DNA from: Desertivirga brevis
GTDB lineage: Bacteria > Bacteroidota > Bacteroidia > Sphingobacteriales > Sphingobacteriaceae
Direction of reading: 5' to 3'
NCBI RefSeq assembly: GCF_017355835.1
Contig: NZ_JAFEWF010000014.1
Span: forward strand, 1-64,000
Length of the DNA stretch: 64,000 nt
Numbering within the stretch: the first letter of the stretch is position 1; each line of letters begins with the position of its first letter. This document shows, in pieces, positions 17,503-25,358 of this stretch. The notes under the pieces were generated by a model. That model was not told where the DNA came from. It saw only the letters and a program-made list of their open reading frames with translations, and ran no database searches. The position numbers were made by a program, and so were the translations under genes.

Positions 17503-18336
17503 CTATAATCCTTTACAAATACGAAATCCCTGGTCGGGCCCTGTGCCACTTGCTTCAAAGCTGTGACGATTATAGAATTCACAGCGAGGCTCTGCTCCCA
17601 TCCAACCTCCACCTCTTTGTGAGCGTACTTGACCGAGAGGAATTTCATAATCCTGAAACCAATCCTCGCACCATTCGCGGACGTTTCCCGACATATCGTA
17701 CAGCCCAAGCTCATTAGGTTTTTTTCCACCTACAGGTCTGGTTTTCCCATGATTATTTTCTACTTTAGCCCAAATCCAGGATCCTGTTAAAACCTTATCA
17801 CCTGAATTTTTCCAATACCAGGCAACGTTATTAATATAGTTACTTCCGCTATATTTATAACTTTTACTTTTCTGACCACCACTGGCTGCGTATTCCCATT
17901 CAGCTTCTGATGGCAAGCGATATCCATTAGCTCCAGTATTCACTCTTACCGTAAATTTCAACGTATCGAACTCGCTCTTATTAAGGGTATCCTTGATATC
18001 CTTATTTAAAATATAATAAGGTTGCAGGCCTTCTTTTATACTCCTTTTATTGCAATACTCTACACAATCGTACCAGCTTACGCTTTCTACAGGCAAACTG
18101 TCGCCTTTAAATTTTGAGGGATTGGTTCCCATGATATCAGTCCACTCTTTCTGCGTTACTTCATGTGCTCCTATATAGAAATCAGGTAAAGAAATCTTAC
18201 CGTACAGATTTGATTTTGTATTTATAAAGTTTCCGCCCTTTACTAATACCAGGTCTGAATTATCAAACCCATCTTTCTGCTTACATGCTCCTATCAGAAA
18301 AATGGCGGCTAATGATACCAGTAGAAATTTTGTCAT
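17503..18336 (-). CDS. SUMF1/FGE-like lipoprotein
   Basis: The 277-residue protein has a lipobox (FLIGACKQ, Cys18) and a sulfatase-modifying-factor fold: GAHEVTQKEW, VESVSWYDCVEYCNKRS, GYRLPSEAEWEYAASGG, and LYDMSGNVREWCEDWF. The segment that would carry the copper-binding Cys pair of true formylglycine-generating enzymes reads RGGGWMGAEPRCEFYNR; the first Cys is replaced by Gly. It is therefore unlikely to make formylglycine and more likely belongs to the large group of SUMF1-like proteins with other roles (for example gliding-associated or binding proteins). No sulfatase gene is nearby. Confidence 0.82.
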   Translation of the reverse strand: MTKFLLVSLAAIFLIGACKQKDGFDNSDLVLVKGGNFINTKSNLYGKISLPDFYIGAHEVTQKEWTDIMGTNPSKFKGDSLPVESVSWYDCVEYCNKRSIKEGLQPYYILNKDIKDTLNKSEFDTLKFTVRVNTGANGYRLPSEAEWEYAASGGQKSKSYKYSGSNYINNVAWYWKNSGDKVLTGSWIWAKVENNHGKTRPVGGKKPNELGLYDMSGNVREWCEDWFQDYEIPLGQVRSQRGGGWMGAEPRCEFYNRHSFEASGTGPDQGFRICKGL

Positions 18337-18413
18337 TAACTATTTTTAAAATCGGTGAACGGCTTTACCTATATATCCCCTTCGAAATGATTTACTTGGC
18401 TAAATAGCAAACA

Positions 18414-18441
18414 AGCCGGATGGTAAAAACACCAACCGGCT
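18414..18441 (-). terminator. Terminator after GH11 xylanase
   Basis: AGCCGGATGGT (18414-18424) pairs with ACCAACCGGCT (18431-18441) with one mismatch and a 6-base loop. It lies 34 bp after the xylanase stop. Confidence 0.55.
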
Positions 18442-18474
18442 ATTAATCAGCTTTTCTTTTTTGCAGTTATTAAA

Positions 18475-19248
18475 CTACCAAACTGAAGCGTTTACGTATC
18501 CGTTAGAGCTTGTACCATAAGCTTCTGAAAGCAAAATTGCCGCAGGAGAAATATCGCTTCCAAGACCTAAACCAACACGTGACCATGCATTAACATGATT
18601 AGCAAAAGTAATTGACCGGTTCTGTCCGGTTGGGGCCTGAGCAGTACGGGTACTGAAAACCTGACGAAAAGTTTGAGTACCATCAATAGATGGGGCATTA
18701 GTACGTATAGCAGTATAGATATCATAGGTACCGCCATCTGAAGAAACAGACCCTCTACGATCACTTGACGCAGGCCTGGTAGCTCCCCACTTTTCATTTA
18801 CGTAATACTCAATAAGCGGACTTCTTGTCCATCCATAATAAGCAAAAGATCCGCCTCCGTTGTTAAGTGTAAAGGCCCCACAATTGTAACCCACTACCCT
18901 GGTACGTGATCCGGTACTCCAACCTTTACCACAAGTGAAATTTCCGTTAAAGTTGTTCCAGGAAACCGAGTAGTTACCGCCTGAGCCGTTGGTGTAAGTA
19001 CAAGTACCTGTTGCGCCATCACTCTTCCAAAGAGACCAGTAATAACCATTGTTTGTACCCGATTGGAAAGACTGGACGGTAGCATCGCCACCTTTTGAAG
19101 AATTCCTTACAGTTTCTTCAGCTGCAGGAGCCTCCTGATTTTCTTTTTTACATCCTGTTAGCACTGTTGAACTTGTAGCAAATAGAACAATTGCTACCCC
19201 GAAAGTAATCTTCCCGATTACTCCCGTTAGAGAGATTTGTTTTTTCAT
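18475..19248 (-). CDS. GH11 endo-1,4-beta-xylanase, lipoprotein
   Basis: This 257-residue enzyme cuts the backbone of xylan. A lipoprotein signal ends in VLTGC (Cys33), so it is probably anchored in the outer membrane. The GH11 jelly roll spans residues 60-257. The nucleophile is Glu147 in PLIEYYV and the acid/base is Glu242 in SEAYGTSSNG, both in the normal family context; RQVFSTR fits the family thumb region. The catalytic domain is full length without a binding module. The gene stands alone about 8 kb from the main xylan locus (26831-51554) but clearly serves the same pathway. Confidence 0.93.
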   Translation of the reverse strand: MKKQISLTGVIGKITFGVAIVLFATSSTVLTGCKKENQEAPAAEETVRNSSKGGDATVQSFQSGTNNGYYWSLWKSDGATGTCTYTNGSGGNYSVSWNNFNGNFTCGKGWSTGSRTRVVGYNCGAFTLNNGGGSFAYYGWTRSPLIEYYVNEKWGATRPASSDRRGSVSSDGGTYDIYTAIRTNAPSIDGTQTFRQVFSTRTAQAPTGQNRSITFANHVNAWSRVGLGLGSDISPAAILLSEAYGTSSNGYVNASVW

Positions 19249-19482
19249 TTAAGTATAATTAGTTAGTAGCCGCAAGTAATTAAAAATCAAACCTCTGCAA
19301 GGGAAACTTTGAATAAAAAAGTGGTAAAAATGTGCAACATGGTATCTATACAAATGACCTAAAAGCATCCTTTACAGGAATAACTATTATTACTTCCTAA
19401 TCTTTACATCTCTCTAACCACCATATCCTGGCCAACAGGAACCAAAACTAACCATGCTGACGGAATAAAGCACTCGTAAATC

Positions 19483-19522
19483 AATAGCGCACATCTAGCT
19501 TACCAGCCGGATGTGCGTTATT
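19483..19522 (-). terminator. Hairpin after the EthD-domain gene
   Basis: AATAGCGCACATC (19483-19495) pairs with GATGTGCGTTATT (19510-19522), 13 bp with one G-T pair. It starts 14 bp past the stop of the EthD-domain gene on the minus strand. Confidence 0.5.
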
Positions 19523-19536
19523 GATAAACGCCTTAT

Positions 19537-19881
19537 TTATGCACTGGCTTTAACAATTGTTTCGTTAGTCGCCATAGCGATGTAGTTTTTAGTATCAAAG
19601 AATGTAGGTTCATCCGGATGAACCTTGTTTAAATAATTTTCTGAATTGAAGAATGCGTTGAAATCATCAAACGAATCAAACGAGATCTCTACAACAGCAT
19701 CGTATAAGGGCTTAGGGAACCCTTCAGCTATTATAGGGTGGTTAACTACATACTTTCTAACGTAAAATTCTGTCTCAGGGATGGACATGAATAGAGGAGC
19801 GTGATGGTTCTTGTGATAATCCACAAATTCCTCAAGGCTCATACCGGGTAATTTTTGCACTAAAAAAGTAAATTTGATCAT
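19537..19881 (-). CDS. EthD-domain protein
   Basis: The 114-residue protein has the EthD/dimeric alpha-beta barrel signature: a start strand (IKFTFLVQKLPGMSLEEFVD), then YHKNHHAPLF, VRKYVVNH and DAVVEISFDSFDDF. EthD-type proteins accompany oxidative degradation enzymes or act as small reductases or isomerases. The exact reaction is unknown. It is divergent from an HxlR regulator at 19982 with a palindrome between them, a common arrangement for a self-contained redox- or electrophile-responsive pair. Confidence 0.85.
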   Translation of the reverse strand: MIKFTFLVQKLPGMSLEEFVDYHKNHHAPLFMSIPETEFYVRKYVVNHPIIAEGFPKPLYDAVVEISFDSFDDFNAFFNSENYLNKVHPDEPTFFDTKNYIAMATNETIVKASA

Positions 19882-19933
19882 TGTCTTTTTGTTATTTGAA
19901 TCAAAATTATTTCATCACTTACCCCATCGCAAG

Positions 19934-19953
19934 TACGCACAACTTTGTGCGTA
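19934..19953. promoter_or_regulatory. Palindromic operator, HxlR/EthD promoter
   Basis: TACGCACA (19934-19941) and TGTGCGTA (19946-19953) are perfect 8-bp arms with an ACTT spacer. The site is 28 bp before the HxlR start and 52 bp before the EthD-domain gene start. It is a strong candidate for the HxlR binding site. Confidence 0.6.
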
Positions 19954-19981
19954 TTTGCTATGACAATTGATTGACCAAACG

Positions 19982-20350
19982 ATGTACAAGAAAAAAATTC
20001 CTATCAGGACTGAATGTGGGCTCCATGTATTTAAAGAACTTTTAAACGGCAAATGGAAATTAATGCTGATCTATTATATCTCTGAACAGATAAAAAGACC
20101 AGGTGCGTTGCAGAAGAAGATAGCGGTGGACAGGCGGGTAATGAATAAGCAGTTGGATGAATTGGTAAAACATGGGTTTGTAGATAAAATTTCTTTCGAC
20201 ACTAAAATTCCTAAAGTTGAATATCAGCTAACACCTCTGGGTTTTAGCCTGTTGCCGATTATCAAAGACCTGGAGCAATGGGGCGAGAACAACAGAGCTG
20301 TTTTAGAAGCAACATTTAGTGTCGAATCATCAGATTCAGAAATTATTTAA
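19982..20350 (+). CDS. HxlR-family transcriptional regulator
   Basis: The 122-residue regulator has the HxlR winged helix: ECGLHVFKELLNGKWKLMLI, then RPGALQKKIAVDRRVMNKQL and a wing ending in VEYQLTPLGFSLLPII. HxlR proteins respond to redox or electrophilic stress and usually control a divergent gene. The ATG at 19982 is chosen over a TTG five codons upstream. The divergent EthD-domain gene and the palindrome between them point to mutual control. Confidence 0.88.
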   Translation: MYKKKIPIRTECGLHVFKELLNGKWKLMLIYYISEQIKRPGALQKKIAVDRRVMNKQLDELVKHGFVDKISFDTKIPKVEYQLTPLGFSLLPIIKDLEQWGENNRAVLEATFSVESSDSEII

Positions 20351-20421
20351 TTGCACCTATTTTCCCCCAATCAATTGAGGTGTCATTTTTAATTATTCAT
20401 CTTATCAAGAGAGGGGTCATT

Positions 20422-20973
20422 CTATGCGAATAACAAACTTGCGATCAGAAAAGCAAATACTGCTGCAACTAAACCGTACATGAAAATATTATAAGAGATG
20501 CGCAGTAGCCTGTATTTCTTTCCCAAAACAGCACCCTGGGAATACAGGTCCTTAATAAGCATCTGGTATAGGTACTCCTTGTCATTCATCGCCACTAGCA
20601 TTGCAGCAGAATAACTTTCAAAGGACATTTTGTGAAAATTTCCGAAGAAGAGGAGGTTTGCTTTCTTTTCGTCTACCTCCTGTTGAGAAAAGGTTCCTTT
20701 GGTGATCGAAGGACGGGTGGATAATATCGCAAAAATGATTGCAGACAAGCTAACCAACATAATTAGGGCAGTGGGCCAAGCCAGGTAAAGCTCTGAATCT
20801 ATTTTGCGGATAAGGAAGCTTAAAATAGCTGAAAGGATAATTGAGTTAACTGTAATAATGATATGAGCTTTATTATCTGCCATATCACTTAAGCGCTGAT
20901 GATTGGCTGAGCTAATACGGAACATCCTTGGACGCTTGGAGATAGGTAAACAGAAATGGCTAAGATTAGCCAT
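20422..20973 (-). CDS. Stand-alone PycTM-type (DUF5706) membrane protein
   Basis: The 183-residue protein matches the membrane effector domain of Pycsar systems (PycTM, DUF5706). It has RMFRISSANHQRLSDMADNK, a first helix IIITVNSIILSAILSFLI, a second helix ALIMLVSLSAIIFAIL and the family block LLFFGNFHKMSFESY. YLYQMLIKDLYSQGAVLGKK and a last membrane helix follow. Many Bacteroidota carry this domain fused after an HD phosphohydrolase; here only the effector half is present and the start is close to the usual fusion point. No pyrimidine cyclase gene is nearby. It is 6 bp downstream of the SnoaL-like gene and probably shares its transcript. Confidence 0.78.
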   Translation of the reverse strand: MANLSHFCLPISKRPRMFRISSANHQRLSDMADNKAHIIITVNSIILSAILSFLIRKIDSELYLAWPTALIMLVSLSAIIFAILSTRPSITKGTFSQQEVDEKKANLLFFGNFHKMSFESYSAAMLVAMNDKEYLYQMLIKDLYSQGAVLGKKYRLLRISYNIFMYGLVAAVFAFLIASLLFA

Positions 20974-20979
20974 TTCCCC

Positions 20980-21303
20980 TTATCCTGAAATTTTCAGCGA
21001 TTGTATCAAATTATCGGCTATTTCCAGGCGGTAACTCAAAACGATAGGGCTTCCGTCAAAATTCCCAGAGACATTCACTTTTAAAATGCTTTGCGGTTCC
21101 TTATCATCAAAGCTGACCGGCTCCATAGTGGCCTCGTAACGCTCGTTGGCATCCTCAATCCAATGTTGTATCTCTTTTCGCCCTTTATGCGATTTGCCTT
21201 CATCAAAAACTACTGCTTCTTCGGAAAAACAATTCGCGTAAGCAACACTATCAAAGTTATTTTGTGCTTCTACTAAATCGGATATTACTTTCGGTAAGTT
21301 CAT
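20980..21303 (-). CDS. SnoaL/NTF2-like protein
   Basis: This 107-residue alpha+beta-barrel protein (residues 1-105) belongs to the SnoaL-like group: VEAQNNFDSVAYANCFSEEA, then VVFDEGKSHKGRKEIQHWIE, and LSYRLEIADNLIQSLKI. Such proteins bind small hydrophobic substrates; some are isomerases or cyclases, many have no known reaction. It is 17 bp downstream of the SDR gene and 6 bp upstream of the PycTM gene on the same strand. The SDR and this gene form the unit faced by the HxlR regulator at 22240. Confidence 0.8.
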   Translation of the reverse strand: MNLPKVISDLVEAQNNFDSVAYANCFSEEAVVFDEGKSHKGRKEIQHWIEDANERYEATMEPVSFDDKEPQSILKVNVSGNFDGSPIVLSYRLEIADNLIQSLKISG

Positions 21304-21320
21304 ATTATATGTTTTAGATG

Positions 21321-22112
21321 TTAAATAGTTGGTACGGTGCCACCGTCAATTACAAAATTTGTTCCTGTAAGATAATTTGCTCTCGGCGAAACCAAAAAGC
21401 CAACCAGTTCGGCTACTTCTTCGGGTTGGGCAGGTCTGCCATAAGGTATTCCACCCAATGCATCCATGACACTTTGCTGAGCTTCTTCTACAGTACTATT
21501 TGCATTTCTTGCAATCTCGCCCAACCAGGCTATGGATGCGGTTGTATTTATCCATCCTGGTGAAACAGTCAGCACACGGACGCCTTTTGGCGTCACTTCA
21601 TTCGATAAACTTTTGCTGTAGTTGATTAATCCTGCTTTTGCAGCGGCATACGGCAAAGTGGATTCGTACAGTGGCAATTTGCCCTGGATTGAAGCGATGT
21701 GAATGATAACACCACTTTTTCGTTCTATCATTTGTGGTAGAAATCCTCTGTCCAGTCGAACTGGGGCAAGCAAATTAGCTTGTAGAGTTGATTCCCAATC
21801 TTCATCAGTTAATGCATTAAAGCCACCAGCAGGGGTTGATGAAGAACCAAGGTTATTCACCAGAATATCCAGTCTCCCGTATGTTGATAATACTTCGTTA
21901 ACTACCTTTTGTGTACCTTCCGCCTTACTCAGATCGGAAGGAATAAAATGTAAGTTTCCATTTTCAGTTTCCGGTTTGTTCCTGGCAGTAATGATCACTG
22001 TTGCACCAGCTTGGGAAAGCCTTTCTGCGATAGCTCTTCCAGCCCCTTTTGTCCCTCCAGTTACCAGGGCGATCTTGCCTGATAATTCATTATTGAAATT
22101 AAATTGTTCCAT
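21321..22112 (-). CDS. Classical SDR oxidoreductase
   Basis: The 263-residue short-chain dehydrogenase has the nucleotide loop VTGGTKGAGRAIAE (residues 17-30), the NNLGSS motif, the catalytic Ser in HIASIQG and the YxxxK pair in LPYAAAKAGL. The C-terminus (ANYLTGTNFVIDGGTVPTI) is typical of FabG-like enzymes. The substrate is unknown. It is first in a unit with a SnoaL-like gene and faces an HxlR regulator; this pair of genes is often found together in electrophile or solvent responses. Confidence 0.9.
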   Translation of the reverse strand: MEQFNFNNELSGKIALVTGGTKGAGRAIAERLSQAGATVIITARNKPETENGNLHFIPSDLSKAEGTQKVVNEVLSTYGRLDILVNNLGSSSTPAGGFNALTDEDWESTLQANLLAPVRLDRGFLPQMIERKSGVIIHIASIQGKLPLYESTLPYAAAKAGLINYSKSLSNEVTPKGVRVLTVSPGWINTTASIAWLGEIARNANSTVEEAQQSVMDALGGIPYGRPAQPEEVAELVGFLVSPRANYLTGTNFVIDGGTVPTI

Positions 22113-22182
22113 TTTTGAGAATGTTTATAGGACAAAACTGGAGTATAAAAACAGTTTGCACAAGTAGGGCATTACGATTCAT

Positions 22183-22230
22183 ATAGGGATAAATTATTCC
22201 CCTATTGCACTGACTGCTACATACGTGTAG
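22183..22230. promoter_or_regulatory. Two inverted repeats in the SDR/HxlR promoter
   Basis: ATAGGG (22183-22188) pairs with CCCTAT (22200-22205), and CTACA (22217-22221) pairs with TGTAG (22226-22230). The second lies 9 bp before the HxlR start. Either could be the operator of the regulator. Confidence 0.4.
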
Positions 22231-22239
22231 TTTTGTAAG

Positions 22240-22638
22240 ATGTATGAAAGGAAGACAATACCAAACTTGAATTGTGGCCTTGATCTGATAGGTGAAGTAC
22301 TCTACGGCAAATGGAAGATCCGTCTGCTCTGGTTTATCAATGAAGGTTATAAACGTCCGAGTGAACTACAACGCAAAATCCCCGATGCTTCTCGCAGAGT
22401 ATTGAATATGCAGCTGAAAGAATTAGAAGAGCACGATTTAGTTACGAAAAAAATATATCCGGTGGTACCGCCAAGAGTAGATTACAGCCTGACTGAATTT
22501 GGCAAGACATTAATTCCTGTTATTGCCACGATGGGACAATGGGCTGATGAACACGAAGACCGTTTGCGGCAAATGATTTTGAGACAGACGGTTAGTTTGA
22601 ATTTGGATGATACGTTGACTAGTGAATCAGCTCATTAA
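22240..22638 (+). CDS. HxlR-family transcriptional regulator
   Basis: The 132-residue regulator has the HxlR winged-helix fold: NCGLDLIGEVLYGKWKIRLL, RPSELQRKIPDASRRVLNMQ and a wing ending VDYSLTEFGKTLIPVI. It is a paralogue of the HxlR protein at 19982. It is divergent from the SDR-SnoaL unit at 20980-22112 and probably controls it; the usual trigger would be an electrophile or oxidant. Confidence 0.88.
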   Translation: MYERKTIPNLNCGLDLIGEVLYGKWKIRLLWFINEGYKRPSELQRKIPDASRRVLNMQLKELEEHDLVTKKIYPVVPPRVDYSLTEFGKTLIPVIATMGQWADEHEDRLRQMILRQTVSLNLDDTLTSESAH

Positions 22639-22969
22639 CAAAAGAATTTACTTCTTCACTAATTAATAAGCGGTATAAGCGTTTGTGAGCTTCTGCTCAT
22701 GAAGGTTTTTCCTGCCGTTGACCCCAACTGTAAATGAAACATCTAACCGTGTTCCGGTAGGACACCCCTTGGCAAATGGCCCTCAGGATCCATTAATCGC
22801 TAAAACCCTTCTTTTACTTTTCATTCTGTTTATTATTGGTTCTGCTTTACAAATCATAAAGCAAAGAAGGACTAATAAGGTGGGGTAAGGGATGCTAGGA
22901 ATGGGATGGTATATGCCGGAAGTACTTAAACTTCCGGCGATCTTTTATTGCCATCCCGGTAGGGAAAAC
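22639..22969. other. Intergenic stretch, no firm gene
   Basis: This 331-bp stretch separates convergent genes. The only point of note is a plus-strand frame (22718-22888) of 56 codons with a TTG start and one hydrophobic helix (KTLLLLFILFIIGSALQII). It has no clear start signal and could be a gene remnant. Confidence 0.35.
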
Positions 22970-23359
22970 TCATTTAACTGCAGTGGCTTCTAGTTCGACC
23001 TTCAGTGTTTCAAAAAGGCTTTTCACTTCTAATAGCGTTGTCGCTTGCTGTAACTGATGTTTCTTAATCCAATCCTGCAAAATATTGAAATGGGGCCATA
23101 ATTCGGAAGTCGCGGTGGTGTAGATATTTAGCCTCACGATGTTACTACATTCATAACCGGCTTCGGAAACTACCTGTTCAAGATTTTGTATGGCTTCGAT
23201 CAATTGGGACTTCATGTCTTTATCGCTTGATATTCCATCCGCGCTGATTGCTGTTTGCCCGGAAACGTACAAGGTACTTTCAACATGCTTTACTTCAACA
23301 GCTTGAACATAACTGCGTTCATTCTGCCACTGCCAGGGGTTAATTATTCTTTTTTCCAT
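22970..23359 (-). CDS. RidA-family protein
   Basis: The 129-residue protein is of the RidA/YjgF/UK114 family, which hydrolyses reactive enamine or imine intermediates such as 2-aminoacrylate. It has the STLYVSGQTAISADG strand-turn, QLIEAIQNLEQVVSEAG, and VRLNIYTT. The C-terminal region where classical RidA proteins have a conserved Arg (R105 in E. coli) reads ATTLLEVKSLFETLKVELEA, without that Arg. It may therefore be one of the Rid subgroups lacking deaminase activity. The gene faces a CRP-like operator and lies downstream of a Crp-type regulator on the same strand. Confidence 0.82.
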   Translation of the reverse strand: MEKRIINPWQWQNERSYVQAVEVKHVESTLYVSGQTAISADGISSDKDMKSQLIEAIQNLEQVVSEAGYECSNIVRLNIYTTATSELWPHFNILQDWIKKHQLQQATTLLEVKSLFETLKVELEATAVK

Positions 23360-23441
23360 TTTTCAATTCATTTTGCCGCTGTAAGGAGCGACTGTTAAAC
23401 ATATTGTTCGACAAAGATGAGTTGAAGTGAGAGGTTCAGAG

Positions 23442-23457
23442 CGTGACAAACATCACA
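23442..23457. promoter_or_regulatory. CRP-like operator upstream of ridA-type gene
   Basis: CGTGA-CAAACA-TCACA at 23442-23457 differs from the classical CRP consensus TGTGA-N6-TCACA in one base. It is 83 bp upstream of the RidA-family gene and just after the Crp-like gene. The Crp-like protein's recognition helix is SRETLSR, so it has the Arg-Glu-x-x-x-Arg residues that read such a site. Confidence 0.55.
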
Positions 23458-23471
23458 GATTTCAAAATCTG
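23456..23471 (-). terminator. Small hairpin at the end of the Crp-like gene
   Basis: CAGATTT (23456-23462) and AAATCTG (23465-23471) form a 7-bp stem with a 2-base loop directly past the stop codon. It overlaps the CRP-like site and may be part of a regulatory structure rather than a terminator. Confidence 0.3.
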
Positions 23472-23472
23472 C

Positions 23473-24036
23473 CTATCTGGAAAGTCTGCTTAATGTTTCG
23501 CGCGATACTCCCAGGTAAGATGCCAATTGACTTTTCGGTACCCGCTGCAATAAGGAAGGATACTTTCTAATAAGCTGTTCGTAACGGCCTTTTGCACTTG
23601 AGGTTAGAAATGATAAGATTCGTTGCTGAACACTTATATGACCCGAGTTAGCCTTCTCCAGCAGGAAATGCTCTATTTTCTGTAAACCAGACAGAAGGAT
23701 TTTATAATTCACAATTGAAAGGCATAGCACTTGAGTGTCCTCCAAACACTGTAAGGACATGGTCGCTGGAGTCTGGTTATAATAAGCAGAGAAATCACTC
23801 TCCCACCAGTCTTCCATTGCAAAAGCAACAATATGCCTATTCCCGTCCTCGTCATCATAAACCAGCTTCAACAGTCCTGAAACCACAAAATAACAGTACT
23901 TCACCTTTTCGCCCACTTGAAACAGGTATTCTCCCTTTTTAGAGGTTTTTACTTCAAATAAAGACTCAACAAAGGCAAACTCCTCGTCGGTGAGCTCTAC
24001 TATTTTTTCTATGTGCTTTCTTAAAATTTTAAGCAT
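23473..24036 (-). CDS. Crp/Fnr-family transcriptional regulator
   Basis: The 187-residue regulator has a cyclic-nucleotide-binding-type beta roll (GEYLFQVGEKVKYCYFVVSG, then LLKLVYDDEDGNRHIVAF) and a C-terminal winged helix (VPKSQLASYLGVSRETLSRL). No Fe-S cysteines are present. The recognition helix SRETLSR matches the CRP-type contact residues. It ends at the RETLSRLSR turn, a normal short end for the Bacteroidota members. It is followed by a RidA-family gene on the same strand, with a CRP-like site between them. Confidence 0.87.
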   Translation of the reverse strand: MLKILRKHIEKIVELTDEEFAFVESLFEVKTSKKGEYLFQVGEKVKYCYFVVSGLLKLVYDDEDGNRHIVAFAMEDWWESDFSAYYNQTPATMSLQCLEDTQVLCLSIVNYKILLSGLQKIEHFLLEKANSGHISVQQRILSFLTSSAKGRYEQLIRKYPSLLQRVPKSQLASYLGVSRETLSRLSR

Positions 24037-24406
24037 TAATTGAGATTAATGACAGGGTATATTCCAGGTAACTTTTCAAAATTACAAACTTGTCGTAATA
24101 CTCGTTAGCATGCTCTTGACCGTACCACCGTTCCACCCGTCAATGAAAAAGAAACAGTCGCTGCAGCACTATAAATAAGAGTGTCAGGAGATAATAAAAT
24201 AAGCGGAATATTGTTATTATTGATCATTACAAAAAGAATGTCGATTTCCGGGAATATGGAATATCCAGGACAACATTCGATGAGATTACAAATTCTTGTT
24301 CACCTTTCTTTCATGTTCATGTATCATGAACAAAGCTAAAAAATGAACAGCAGAATATCACCTACCCCTGGGTAGCAGCATCAACAAACACAATTACTGG
24401 TTCATC
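24037..24406. other. Intergenic stretch with no recognised gene
   Basis: This 370-bp region is upstream of the Crp-like gene and downstream of the pentapeptide protein. I saw no coding region, RNA gene or strong hairpin. It should contain the promoter of the Crp-like gene. Confidence 0.4.
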
Positions 24407-24994
24407 TTAGTACTCAATATCGAGATTAAATTTATTCAAAAGGCCTGAGAGATTACCTGAGGAGAACTTTGCCTTTTTCATTCTATTGATACCTGGATCT
24501 ATAGCAAAGTTACGGGCGGTTCGAAGGTCACATTTTTCGAGATTTGTGTTGCTAAAGGTTGCACCAGAGAGATCGCAGTTTATAAACTCAGCATTTGTAA
24601 GATCGGCTTCTGAAAACTCGGCTTCTTTTAGTGAGCAGTTATTGAAAATGGTTTTCCGGAGCTTGGTACTTAAAAAGCTGGAATAATCCATGTAACAATC
24701 CTGAAAAGAGAAAGAAAACATAAAGGAATTACATCTGCTGAAATTAACGCCCATTATTTTACAGCCTATAAAATTTATATCCCTGAAGCCAGCGCCATCA
24801 ATAAGTGCTAAGGTAAAATTGCATTGCCTGAAGATGCAATCCACAAAGTCATTGTTCCTTAAATCACTCTTTGTAAAGTCGCATGATACAAATTCGCATT
24901 TAACAAATTCCCTGTTTTCCAAACGCTTTTCTACGTAGTTCACGTTTACAAACTGCTTGTCCTGATGGGTGACCACTCCTCTATCGTCTTTCAT
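24407..24994 (-). CDS. Pentapeptide-repeat protein, Qnr-like size
   Basis: The 195-residue protein is built almost entirely of A(D/N)Lxx-type pentapeptides, for example EFVSCDFTKSDLRNNDFVDC and AEFSEADLTNAEFINCDLSG, with ATFSNTNLEKCDLR. They form a right-handed quadrilateral beta-helix. The length and the C-terminal SGLLNKFNLDIEY segment resemble Qnr-type proteins, which bind DNA gyrase and protect it from quinolones. Whether this protein does so cannot be told from sequence. It is not in an operon with neighbours. Confidence 0.82.
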   Translation of the reverse strand: MKDDRGVVTHQDKQFVNVNYVEKRLENREFVKCEFVSCDFTKSDLRNNDFVDCIFRQCNFTLALIDGAGFRDINFIGCKIMGVNFSRCNSFMFSFSFQDCYMDYSSFLSTKLRKTIFNNCSLKEAEFSEADLTNAEFINCDLSGATFSNTNLEKCDLRTARNFAIDPGINRMKKAKFSSGNLSGLLNKFNLDIEY

Positions 24995-25358
24995 TTGAAT
25001 TAACTTCGAAAATGCTCTGCGAAGTTAAAAAAAGGACAATTACCTGAACGGTAAAAAGCTTCATCAACTTCCGGAGAAATGATACATTCCTCCAGGCTGT
25101 ACCACCACACCTTACCCATGCTTTAACACTTGCGTAGGCGTTACAGAAAAACTCGCTTTGCTGTAAAGGTCAACTTTACTTTGTTATAAAGTTCAGGAAG
25201 GTGTAATTGCAGCAGTGTCAAATGTTAACTGAGTAGGAATACCGATTTAAAGAGTACAAACTAGTTTATAGGTCTCGCAGACCCGAAGTAACGATACTAA
25301 CAATAAAATAATTCCTTTGAACAATCGGCCTGAAAACATTAAACTTTTAAATTTGAGT
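24995..25358. other. Intergenic stretch with no recognised gene
   Basis: This 364-bp region separates the pentapeptide gene and the DUF3267 gene (divergent) and should contain both promoters. No coding region or RNA was seen. The frame of the DUF3267 gene extends upstream to 25317 (TTG) but without export or domain features. Confidence 0.35.

Noticed and set aside
17503..18336. True formylglycine-generating enzyme
   Set aside because: One of the two copper-site cysteines is replaced by Gly and no sulfatase is nearby.
22718..22888. 56-codon frame with one membrane helix and a TTG start
   Set aside because: There is no start signal or recognisable family. It may be a remnant; evidence is too weak for a gene.
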